This document shows positions 30,801 to 38,864 of a stretch of DNA of 64,000 nucleotides, one piece after another. Source of the DNA: Naumovozyma dairenensis CBS 421 (taxonomy: Eukaryota > Ascomycota > Saccharomycetes > Saccharomycetales > Saccharomycetaceae); assembly GCF_000227115.2 (NCBI RefSeq), contig NC_016481.1, forward strand, positions 1,381,259 through 1,445,258. Reading direction: 5' to 3'. Position 1 is the first letter of the stretch; the number at the start of each line of letters is the position of its first letter. A program made the position numbers and the translations under genes. Under the pieces are notes generated by a model. It did not search any database. It was not told where the DNA came from and worked only from the letters and a program-made list of their open reading frames with translations.

Positions 30801-32610
30801 ATGGGTCTTGACTGGTGATAAAGTCGAAACTGCAATCAATATTGGGTTTTCTTGTAATCTGTTGAATAATGATATGGAACTGCTGGTGGTGAAAACTACT
30901 GGTGACGATGTTAAAGAGTTTGGTAATGATCCTGCTCAAATTGCAGAGTCATTAATTTCGAAATATTTACATGAGAAATTTGGATTAATGGGGTCCGAAA
31001 TGGAATTGGCCGCTGCGAAGAAGGATCATGGTCACCCAAAGGGTGACTTCGCTGTCATTATTGATGGTGAAGCTTTGAAATTGGCGCTTGATGGGGAAGA
31101 GATTAGAAGAAAGTTTTTGCTTTTATGTAAAAACTGTAAGGCTGTTTTATGTTGTAGAGTTTCACCTTCACAAAAGGCTGCTGTTGTGAAATTGGTCAAG
31201 GTGTCATTGGATGTTATGACTCTAGCTATCGGTGATGGTTCTAATGATGTTGCTATGATTCAATCGGCAGATGTCGGTATTGGTATTGCAGGTGAAGAAG
31301 GTCGTCAAGCTGTTATGTGTTCTGATTATGCTATTGGTCAATTTAGATATTTAACGAGATTGGTGTTGGTTCATGGTAGATGGTCTTACAAAAGATTATC
31401 TGAGATGATTCCTGCATTTTTCTACAAGAATGTCATTTTCACATTAGCGTTATTCTGGTATGGTATTTACAATGATTTTGATGGTTCCTATCTATACGAA
31501 TATACTTTCATGATGTTCTATAATTTGGCCTTTACTTCATTACCCGTTATTTTCATGGGTATAATGGATCAAGATACTAATGATACAATTTCTTTAGTTA
31601 TGCCCCAGTTATATCGTCGTGGTATTTTAAGATTAGATTGGAATCAAACCAAATTTTTATGGTATATGTTAGATGGTCTTTATCAATCATGTATTTGTTT
31701 CTTCTTTCCGTATGCAATGTACCATAGGACTATGATTATTACGCATAATGGGTTAGGTCTAGATCATCGTTTCTATGTTGGTGTTATGGTGGCAACACTT
31801 GCAGTTTTATCATGTAATCTTTACATTTTATTACATCAATATAGGTGGGATTGGTTTAGTGGATTGTTTATCGCATTATCATGCTTAGTTTTATTCTTCT
31901 GGACAGGTGTTTGGTCAAGTGTGGTACACAGTAAGGAATTATTTAAAGCAGCTTCACGTATTTACAGTACGCCATCATTTTGGGCAGTCTTATTTGTCGG
32001 TATAGTTTATTGTTTATTACCAAGATTTACACTAGATTGTTTCCAAAAATTCTTCTATCCAACTGATGTTGAAATTGTTAGAGAAATGTGGGAACGTGGT
32101 GATTTTGACCACTATCCTAAAGGTTACGATCCAACTGATCCAAATAGGCCTAAAGTCACTAAAGCTGGTAAATTTGGAGAGCGTGTCGTTGATGGTATCC
32201 AGTTATCGCAGAATTTCGGTGAAACTAATCTCTCTCATGATTCTATTGCCACTGAAGAAATTCCAATGACATTAATGAATCCAGCTAATGTAAATAACAC
32301 TAACAATGATAACCACGAATGGGCATCATCTCCAAGAGAAACTCAAGATTTACTGTTTTCTCCAAGGTTACAAGAACAACAGCAAGCGACCTTTGGTTCT
32401 AATCAACCATCCAGCACGCAAAACAAATCTAGCCTTTCGAATGTGAGAGGAAGAACTTCGCTAGATCGTACAAGAGAAGATATGTTAGCGAATAATGAAC
32501 TAGATAATCGATATTCCGTGGATAAAGCAAGGATTTCATTAGACCTTCCTGGGGTAACGCATGCATCCTCATTAGTTCAAGGACGAACTTCAACCACTCG
32601 AGATATATAG
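27823..32610 (+). CDS. DNF1: Dnf1/Dnf2-type P4-ATPase, plasma-membrane phospholipid flippase
   Basis: I place the start at the ATG at 27823; the codon before it, at 27820, is TTG. The protein has 1595 residues (S. cerevisiae Dnf1 1571). The cytosolic N-terminus has two NPFxD-type endocytic signals (NPFLD near residue 11, NPFED near 145). P-type ATPase motifs include the phosphorylation site DKTGT at about 675-679 and the hinge GDGSNDV at about 1137. Ten membrane segments are expected: a pair near 215-260, a pair near 565-640, and six near 1195-1420. Dnf1 with Lem3 flips PC and PE to the cytosolic leaflet and cycles through endosomes. Order after PAB1 supports DNF1 (YER166W) over the paralogue DNF2, which sequence alone cannot separate. 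Confidence 0.95.
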   Translation: MSGSKDNNTNPFLDEAQDTSPFEFEDINFDDSNGVPSSSHANTQRLNDTTHQTTFDNSSIEKKDFSFQEETENDVHSFEPTPRIGASSTGGFDDIGLENDELDTSNPHKTNTIMKRLRMGTQRNKMGKPSVGRAKTLKWATKNFVNPFEDANREDTFDDGGLMNRASELRTIYYNMQLPKEMLDEEGKPIMEYPRNKIRTTKYTPLTFLPKNIMFQFQNFANVYFLILIILGAFQIFGVTNPGLAAVPLIVIVIITAIKDGIEDSRRTILDMEVNNTKTHILEGIDNPNVSADNVSMWRKFKKANSRLLMRFIKYCQSHFTEEGREKRRQQKRNRMRTQRASFDGDMNMPRGSLDSIGSFRVSGDYGRPSLDYDAVGQSISRSDNVNIMDRAMPPRPDCKFSKDYWKNIKVGDVVRIHNNDEIPADIVLLSTSDSDGACYLETKNLDGESNLKVRQSLKCSHTIRSSRDVTRTRFWLESEGPHANLYSYQGNLKWVDSKDGDLKNEPVTINNMLLRGCTLRNTKWAMGLVVFTGDDTKIMLNSGATPTKKSRISRELNLSVSLNFLLLFIVCFVSGIINGVNYDKHPRSRDFFEFGTVAGSAATNGFVSFWVAVILYQSLVPISLYISVEIIKTAQAAFIYGDVLLYNAKLDYPCTPKSWNISDDLGQIEYIFSDKTGTLTQNVMEFKKCTINGISYGRAYTEALAGLRKRQGIDVEAEGRREREEIAKDRDIMINDLRRLSHNSQFYPDDITFVSKEFVRDLQGASGEMQQKCCEHFMLALALCHSVLVEPNKHDSKKLDLKAQSPDEAALVGTARDVGFSFVGKTKEGLIIELQGSQKEFQILNILEFNSTRKRMSCIVKIPGTNPGDEPRALLICKGADSIIYSRLSTRSGANNETMLEKTALHLEQYATEGLRTLCLAQRELTWSEYVEWNAKYDIAAAALTNREEQLENVSDEIERNLTLIGGTAIEDRLQDGVPDSISLLGQAGIKLWVLTGDKVETAINIGFSCNLLNNDMELLVVKTTGDDVKEFGNDPAQIAESLISKYLHEKFGLMGSEMELAAAKKDHGHPKGDFAVIIDGEALKLALDGEEIRRKFLLLCKNCKAVLCCRVSPSQKAAVVKLVKVSLDVMTLAIGDGSNDVAMIQSADVGIGIAGEEGRQAVMCSDYAIGQFRYLTRLVLVHGRWSYKRLSEMIPAFFYKNVIFTLALFWYGIYNDFDGSYLYEYTFMMFYNLAFTSLPVIFMGIMDQDTNDTISLVMPQLYRRGILRLDWNQTKFLWYMLDGLYQSCICFFFPYAMYHRTMIITHNGLGLDHRFYVGVMVATLAVLSCNLYILLHQYRWDWFSGLFIALSCLVLFFWTGVWSSVVHSKELFKAASRIYSTPSFWAVLFVGIVYCLLPRFTLDCFQKFFYPTDVEIVREMWERGDFDHYPKGYDPTDPNRPKVTKAGKFGERVVDGIQLSQNFGETNLSHDSIATEEIPMTLMNPANVNNTNNDNHEWASSPRETQDLLFSPRLQEQQQATFGSNQPSSTQNKSSLSNVRGRTSLDRTREDMLANNELDNRYSVDKARISLDLPGVTHASSLVQGRTSTTRDI

Positions 32611-32946
32611 GAGGAAATGATACTTTTAGGCTTTAAGCTTACTTATCTTTATTTCAATCCTTTATGGCTATTCTCGATTTTTATGTAACTAATACGAAAA
32701 TATTCTACAACTAGATATATATCATATTTATTTTAAAAAACGTTAAAACGTTCTATTCAAAAAAACCGGATTTTTTTCATTCAAAATGCATGTAGTTATG
32801 TATCATCCATGTTCAACTTCTTCAAACCGAAGATGAAAGGAATGTTCGAGGTTAAAGAATATATTAGAGGTTGCTTTTTCATAACTATGTCGTAGTCTAA
32901 GTTAAGGTTGTAGTATATAGGGTAAACTACGATATACTATGCATGG
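32611..32946. other. Convergent intergenic region between DNF1 and the HAL1-like gene
   Basis: About 340 bp, AT-rich, containing 3'-end type elements (TATATATC near 32715). The synteny break between the YER-like and YPR-like blocks lies here or just beyond. No repeat or RNA gene marks it. Confidence 0.55.
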
Positions 32947-34176
32947 TTATACACATTTTGAATTTCTTCTTTTCAACATTGAACTTTGAACCATTTTCAA
33001 TTGGAAATCTGTCTTAGGCATAGCACCATGGCTACTGTTATTGCTATTGTTAGTATTGCTGTAACCGGGCATAGCCAATGGACTAGTTGATGTTGTCGTT
33101 GCTAGATTTTCTTTGTTAAGCAAATCCAAACCTTTGCTTGAGAATATTGAACAGTCATGTGGTATGGGAGTTTTCCTTATACGTTTACTAGAGTCATGAA
33201 AGACTTGAATCAAAGGAGTCTGTATAAGAATATGATGTTGTTTTTGTTCGTATGCATGATGTGGAGTTAATTGAACATGTTGTAAAATTGGAGATAAACG
33301 AGTTGACATATTTTTTGGAACAGATTTTATTATAGGAGATTTTTGTTTATTTTGAGTTACGTTTAAATTGGAAGTGTTTTCTGATGGTTCAACTTCTGAT
33401 TCTGTGTCTGATTCTGACTCTGATGCTGAATCACCATCTGTTTCTGATTCAGATTCTGAATCATATGACGTATAGCTCGAGTCGTCACTTTCGGCAGTAA
33501 TACTGTCGTATGCAGACTTTCGAAGCTTCTCGATGCATTTAGGCATAGGGGTACGGATTATTGGTTTTGATACATTTTTGAATGTTGCAGACGAGGAAGA
33601 TGGTTTAGTAATGCCGTTGGTACTTACACTGCTACCATTATTATTATGAGAATGTGACACGTGTAACATTGGCGTTCTGGGGAAGCATTTATTATTACGG
33701 TTTCCGGTACCTTTTGGTTCTAGGAACTGTGGTTTGACAGTAAATGGAATGTTAGTTTTAGAATAATTTAAAATTGGTTCAGGATCATCTTTTTTAGTTT
33801 CCTGTTGCATTTCACTTTTTCCCTTATTATCAGCGATTTCTTGTATACTCTCGACCTCTTCCTCTTCTGAACAATAACTGAAATAATCAGCTCCTTCTTG
33901 GACACGATCATTGGGTGCGAAAACCTGGCACCAGCCTCCATTGCTTAATGGGAAAGAATCGATAAGACCAGAACCAGGTGTTTCGTTTTGTGTACCATGG
34001 GATAATATTTTTATAATTAATGGTTTATCAGATTCAACCGCAGATGCGTTATACACTTTAATATCATTATTATTATTGCAAAGTATGCTAGTAATAGTAT
34101 AACCTTTCTTCTTTAGTTCGTTACCAGCATCAGTATTCTCCCTATTACATTCTGAGGACTTGATGTCTATAAACAT
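32947..34176 (-). CDS. HAL1: Hal1-like protein (halotolerance factor homologue)
   Basis: A 409-residue, mostly disordered protein with an ordered N-terminal ~100 residues. That part contains GYTITSIL (25-32), a LIIKIL strand, and EGADYFSY (94-101), followed after an acidic loop by VKPQFLEP. From memory this resembles the N-terminus of S. cerevisiae Hal1 (EGTDYFTY and KPQFIE there), a cytosolic protein affecting salt tolerance and K+/Na+ balance. In S. cerevisiae HAL1 (YPR005C) is next to ICL2 and REC8, the two genes that follow here, which supports the call. The protein is longer than Hal1 (294), with a Ser/Asp/Glu run and repeated RTPM, QTPL and KTPIP motifs. The name needs an alignment; otherwise treat as uncharacterised. 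Confidence 0.55.
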   Translation of the reverse strand: MFIDIKSSECNRENTDAGNELKKKGYTITSILCNNNNDIKVYNASAVESDKPLIIKILSHGTQNETPGSGLIDSFPLSNGGWCQVFAPNDRVQEGADYFSYCSEEEEVESIQEIADNKGKSEMQQETKKDDPEPILNYSKTNIPFTVKPQFLEPKGTGNRNNKCFPRTPMLHVSHSHNNNGSSVSTNGITKPSSSSATFKNVSKPIIRTPMPKCIEKLRKSAYDSITAESDDSSYTSYDSESESETDGDSASESESDTESEVEPSENTSNLNVTQNKQKSPIIKSVPKNMSTRLSPILQHVQLTPHHAYEQKQHHILIQTPLIQVFHDSSKRIRKTPIPHDCSIFSSKGLDLLNKENLATTTSTSPLAMPGYSNTNNSNNSSHGAMPKTDFQLKMVQSSMLKRRNSKCV

Positions 34177-34874
34177 TTTTGGGTGGTACTTAATTCTCTT
34201 TCTTATTCTAAATGTCTATTTCTGTATTATTATAGATGGTAGGTGTTTCTTGCATATGATATGTCGTTCTCAGATAGCTAGAAATAAAATTATATAGCAC
34301 GAGTAACAGATGGAAAATAAATCGAGTAGCAATGAGCTGAAAAGTTTAGACTATATTAATAGTTTTCATTTGATATAGCGGAGGGGATAACAATGTAGTA
34401 ATTTACCAAGCAGGGCATTTGATTTATTCAACTAATTACCTATCCCAACTTAAAGTTTGAGGGACAACTTAATGAATGGAGGTGGTAGTCCAAAAACGAA
34501 ATCATGAAATAAACTTCTATTCCAAGAAGAGCACCGTACGGAAATCAAACCAGAATGTCCCACCTGGGTACTACGTAAATGTTTCAATATTGTAAAATTG
34601 ATGTTTATGTACTTAGATTGTTGTTAAATATAGAATATATCCTCCTTTGTGCAGGTCTTTCTGAGAAACACGATTACGTATTCAGAAATTTCAGGGAGAA
34701 AAGAAACGAGGGACTCAGAAGGGAAATTTCTATTGGGCACAGAGCTCGACGTAGGAAGTTCAAAAAATATATTCGTCATTTTCCTTGAGATTAAATTACC
34801 CTTTGGGAAATACGGGTAAAAAATAGGGTTTTTATGCCTTTTCACCTTGCCCTACAACATAAATTTTGTAGGTG

Positions 34875-34891
34875 TGAAACAGTATGAAACA
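34875..34891 (+). promoter_or_regulatory. Tandem pheromone-response elements (2x TGAAACA)
   Basis: Two exact Ste12-type PREs, TGAAACA at 34875-34881 and 34885-34891, ten bases apart in the same orientation, with a CGAAACA variant near 34915. They are 699 bp upstream of the HAL1-like gene and about 1.4 kb from REC8. Closely spaced PREs are the arrangement that Ste12 binds cooperatively in S. cerevisiae. Confidence 0.5.
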
Positions 34892-36130
34892 CCCTTAATC
34901 GGTGGTTGATTTCTCGAAACAATTCAGACTTTACTTCAGCCCTTAAAAAAGTATTTTACCCTACTGGTAATGGAAAAAAATACTTTCATCACCCTTTTAA
35001 CCAGCAGACGCCTGGAAAGAACACCAAAGTACTTCCATCCGTTCCAGCGGAAAATGGTCACAAATTATTTCTTACTTACAAACGTGGAACTGACGGGGAG
35101 TGTCTGGGTATTTCACTGTTTTTTATCATTAAATAAGAAGCCAAGAACAAAGAAACAACTTCAACATATTTCTAATATTGTTCTAGTAAACAATATATAA
35201 CCATGCCAGCAATAAATTGAGTACTTCTTGAAGTACACCAAAGTAGAGCTTAACTTATCATCATTATCCTACCTGGTTCCATCTCAATGAGTTTCGTATC
35301 TAAATAATCAACGTGTCTACTTAGGTCACTTTCTGAATCCTCAACTCCCCAGGATTATCAACACCATCTTAAAAGTTAGCTAGCATTTGACATCTGAATT
35401 TTTCGTTGATGGATACTTGTTATAAAGTTTATTGGTTAGAAAAGTGTTGGTTATAAAAAAAAAAAAAGCCAAAATAACCTGGCCGTAAACGTTGATGAAT
35501 ACCTTGCTAACCACAAAATACACTGCAATTAAATAGCAATCCTTCTTTTAGTGAGATAATTCGAGTTTAGATCCCTTAGCCAGGTCATAACCAGTAATAA
35601 ATTCAAAAGCGAAGTATAGTAAAAAATATAAGACGGCCAACATTAAAGTGTGTAAGGCATACATTAATGGTTATACCTCTCGGTAACCCTTCAAATATTT
35701 AACTGTACCTGTTTATTTCGTCGCCATCATAGGTCCAATGAACCATCGCGTATATGATTTCTTCAATTTTCTAATATATCCAAAAAGGTAAATGTATTTA
35801 TTCTAAACTCTTCTTTTCTTACTGTTTTACCCTTTTAAAAAGGTTTTTGGGTATACGAGTTGCCATTGAGACCAATTTACTATAACTGGTAGAAGAAATA
35901 TGATACTGTTTTTTTGCAAAAATATCATAATATGACCTACATTTTTTTTCAATTACACAAATATATAAATAGGAAAACAATATTCCTATATATAGCTCTT
36001 TGATATATAAATATATCAAATTACTTGTTTTGGGTTTATAAATCAATCGACTAAAAAAAAGTTAAAAAACTCCGGTCCTTGTTGAATGAGGAGCTCAAAA
36101 ATATATATGTACAATATTTTAGGGGACAGA

Positions 36131-36142
36131 CGCGAAACGCGT
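36131..36142 (+). promoter_or_regulatory. SCB-like CGCGAAA and MCB ACGCGT upstream of REC8
   Basis: CGCGAAA (36131-36137) overlaps by one base ACGCGT (36137-36142), 121-132 bp before the REC8 ATG. These are Swi4/Swi6- and Mbp1/Swi6-type G1/S boxes. I saw no Ume6 URS1 core (GCCGCC) in this interval. Confidence 0.5.
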
Positions 36143-36262
36143 TAAAGCCATTTATTGATAAGCAAAATCATAAACAAAGGTTCTAAGAATTACAAATGCG
36201 ATGCCCTCACTAGTTAATGGCAAAAAAGATCAAGGTTTCAAGTATCTTACACTTCCAAAGTT

Positions 36263-38461
36263 ATGTCAAACGTATTACAATTAGCTAACGTCAACGCACC
36301 ATTCAATCAAAATGTCACCACCGTTTGGTTATTAGCAACAACAAATCTAGCTTCTTCTTCAAAATCATTAACTAAGGGGATTAGTAGTTCTAACAATACC
36401 GCCCGGGGTAATGGACCAATTAAAAAAAAGGATATATTCAATGTATGTATCCCACAAACATGTCAAACTATTCAACAAAATGAAAACCAACTATCATTAC
36501 GTCATGTTTCAAATCTTCTGTATGGTGTCACAATCTGCTATAATAAAAAGATTGAATTTATTTTAAATGATTTAGAAAATGTATTGATTCAATTAAGGAG
36601 ACGTAACTTGATGTTATTCTCAAAGACTCAGAACCAAAGGCAACAACAGGAAGGAAATAACGATGGGGACACAGGGAGTGGTAAAAAGAAGACAAATTTG
36701 GTTACTATTAGGGGAAATGATTCAAATGTTTTTTATAAAAATGATGCTATGTTTGATATTGAAGATATTAGAGTTTTCAATTTAGATACTACTGAAAATA
36801 ATGGTTTAAAAGCCTTCCATAATAATGACACATCTAGTGGGTTGATTAAGAGATTTGATTACCTGACTGAATTGACAAATAATAACATCGTGAATATTGA
36901 TCAAAATAACGACTTTGCTGAGGATGATGTTAATATTGATGACGACCAAATGATCTTTAATTCAAACATTGATTTTGAATTAGACATTGATGATGAGCAT
37001 AGTAAATTATCGTCCAATTACCATCATATTAATACTGGGCATAATGATGATGACTTCAGGTACAACATAGATAGCCAACAACCAAATTTGGAATTGAATT
37101 TTGATATTAATGAAAAGGAGAAAGAGAAAGAGAAAAAGCAAGAGGAAGAGAAAAGCCAGGACCAGTTAAGCCATAATAACCTTTCTGAGTTTAATGAGCT
37201 ACATCAAGGAAATAACGAAAATGAACAAGAAGAGGAAGCTGATCTGGCTGACGAATCTATATCATCACATGATTCTAATGAGCCACCTTTAAAAAAGTTC
37301 AAATCTGCAATGCCATCTGGCCTTAATAGTAATCAAACCAAGCACGTTTTCACCACTATTGGACTCGATGAACGAATCGGTTTATTAACTGAAACTTTAA
37401 GACATAACAATGAAAATTATTTAGAGCTAATGGAGGATACTTTAGGACTATCAAGGGGAAATAATATTACTGCTTATAAAAATAACCAGAGAGAGGATGA
37501 GGAAAACAAAATAAGAAACTACTTTATGAATGATAGTAATTTGAGTAAATACTGGAAGCAAACTTTTTGGAATAATGGAAACAATACTTTATCTTCTTTT
37601 TTATTCGATTCTACCAAATCAGAATATTCTCATGCAAGTTCGATTGAACGTGGTAGGAAAAGATTATCATCATTATCATCCAATTCGAGATCAAATAGTA
37701 ATCAAAGTGAAGAATACGGTAGGAGAATGAATCTAAATTCAAAATCAGTTGTGAATGGGTTATTTGGCAATGATCTTGAAGACGATAATAATAATTTATT
37801 ATTAAATTTAGAACAAATTAATGAAGATTTGGAAGACGAGCATGAGATGACCCATTTCCAATTTGGTACTAATGCATCCAATATGGGGAACCATGATTTA
37901 ATGCAGATTGATTTAAACTTACCACCATCAAGCTTTGGTCGTAACCTTAGTCGGTCTGTAACATCTCTTACAGGAGGACATGGGTTATCCAGTCATCAAC
38001 AAGATGTTGTGGATGTTTTACAAAATAGGTTTGTTAGTGGTAATAATGTGGGTTATAATTATGAGAGGTCTAGTTTTGCAACGGGTTCCAGTTCACAAAC
38101 TCAATCATATAATACTGATTCTAATACGGCAAACACACGCCAAACAATGACGTTAGATATTCAAGCAAGAAGGTTCTATGAATATATCAAAGAAAGAGCA
38201 GAATTTATTGGGACAACGACACATTCCACACCTTCCTTTAAAAAGAAATTGTTATTTGAAGATATAGTTCCAAGTAAATTAAGTGCAAGCGATGAACAAA
38301 ACCCTGGAAACTTGGTAGATAGATGTGTTGCAGCAGGTGCATTTTTCTCATTGTTAAATCTAGCTTCGGGTGCGGTAATCCATTTAGAAGAATACAATCC
38401 GGAGAAGAAAGATTTATCTTCAAAAATACTACAACCAGATGAACTAATCATCAAAGTCTAG
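36263..38461 (+). CDS. REC8: Rec8, meiotic kleisin subunit of cohesin
   Basis: A 732-residue protein (S. cerevisiae 680). The N-terminal kleisin domain covers roughly residues 1-115 (VTTVWLLATTN near 19, LSLRHVSNLLYGVTICYNKKIEFILND near 78-104), the part that binds Smc3. The middle is a long disordered region rich in Asn, Asp, Glu and Ser. The C-terminal winged helix (about 630-732, RRFYEYIKERAEFIG and DRCVAAGAFFSLLNLASGAV) binds the Smc1 head. Rec8 replaces Mcd1 in meiosis, holds sister chromatids, and is cut by separase. It is followed in tandem by ICL2, as the two are neighbours in S. cerevisiae (YPR007C, YPR006C). Confidence 0.93.
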   Translation: MSNVLQLANVNAPFNQNVTTVWLLATTNLASSSKSLTKGISSSNNTARGNGPIKKKDIFNVCIPQTCQTIQQNENQLSLRHVSNLLYGVTICYNKKIEFILNDLENVLIQLRRRNLMLFSKTQNQRQQQEGNNDGDTGSGKKKTNLVTIRGNDSNVFYKNDAMFDIEDIRVFNLDTTENNGLKAFHNNDTSSGLIKRFDYLTELTNNNIVNIDQNNDFAEDDVNIDDDQMIFNSNIDFELDIDDEHSKLSSNYHHINTGHNDDDFRYNIDSQQPNLELNFDINEKEKEKEKKQEEEKSQDQLSHNNLSEFNELHQGNNENEQEEEADLADESISSHDSNEPPLKKFKSAMPSGLNSNQTKHVFTTIGLDERIGLLTETLRHNNENYLELMEDTLGLSRGNNITAYKNNQREDEENKIRNYFMNDSNLSKYWKQTFWNNGNNTLSSFLFDSTKSEYSHASSIERGRKRLSSLSSNSRSNSNQSEEYGRRMNLNSKSVVNGLFGNDLEDDNNNLLLNLEQINEDLEDEHEMTHFQFGTNASNMGNHDLMQIDLNLPPSSFGRNLSRSVTSLTGGHGLSSHQQDVVDVLQNRFVSGNNVGYNYERSSFATGSSSQTQSYNTDSNTANTRQTMTLDIQARRFYEYIKERAEFIGTTTHSTPSFKKKLLFEDIVPSKLSASDEQNPGNLVDRCVAAGAFFSLLNLASGAVIHLEEYNPEKKDLSSKILQPDELIIKV

Positions 38462-38864
38462 CAACTCTAACTTTGCCATCTCCTGCCCTCCCTGAGCAAT
38501 TAGGATATGCGAAGATAATCGAATCGATATCGGAGTCCGATGATCGGACTTCTCTTTTCAACATAGTGTGACGCGGCTTCTATCAGCAACTCCGAAAGGT
38601 CAAGAAATGAAAGTTTGCTGTTGAAGTTGCTTGATTGGAGGGGGAGGAATACAATCGCAAAACTAAATCACAAGCTAGATAATCTTTAAAATATTACTTA
38701 TGCCTAGCTATTTTTACATATTTTCAAATATTCTTACATATATTTCAAATATTTTTTTATACTGTACATATATCGCATTTGAAAAGCATCTCTACTGACC
38801 TAAACCTTCGAACATTCCTCAAAGGAAAGATTTAACATACGCGACGATTTCAAGAGAACCAAAA
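38462..38864. other. Intergenic region between REC8 and ICL2 (ICL2 promoter)
   Basis: About 400 bp. It contains the CGG/CCG triplet cluster at 38531-38549, 316 bp before the ICL2 ATG, and an AT-rich stretch at 38690-38780. Confidence 0.6.
38531..38549. promoter_or_regulatory. CGG-N3-CCG-N5-CGG cluster with perfect inverted repeat, possible zinc-cluster site
   Basis: GTCCGAT (38535-38541) and ATCGGAC (38543-38549) form a perfect inverted repeat around one G, and CGG at 38531-38533 adds a third triplet. Zn2Cys6 activators bind such paired triplets. It lies 316 bp upstream of ICL2, a gene of a pathway known to be carbon-source regulated. No named factor can be assigned. Confidence 0.4.

Larger units (their letters stand above)
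34177..36262. other. 2.1-kb divergent intergenic region between HAL1-like gene and REC8
   Basis: No credible gene. It contains an interrupted hairpin (34840-34879), two exact TGAAACA pheromone-response elements (34875-34881 and 34885-34891), a CGGGTAA Reb1 core (34813-34819), a run of A near 35457, and MCB/SCB-like boxes close to REC8 (36130-36142). The 35.4-36.1 kb part is very AT-rich. Confidence 0.55.
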
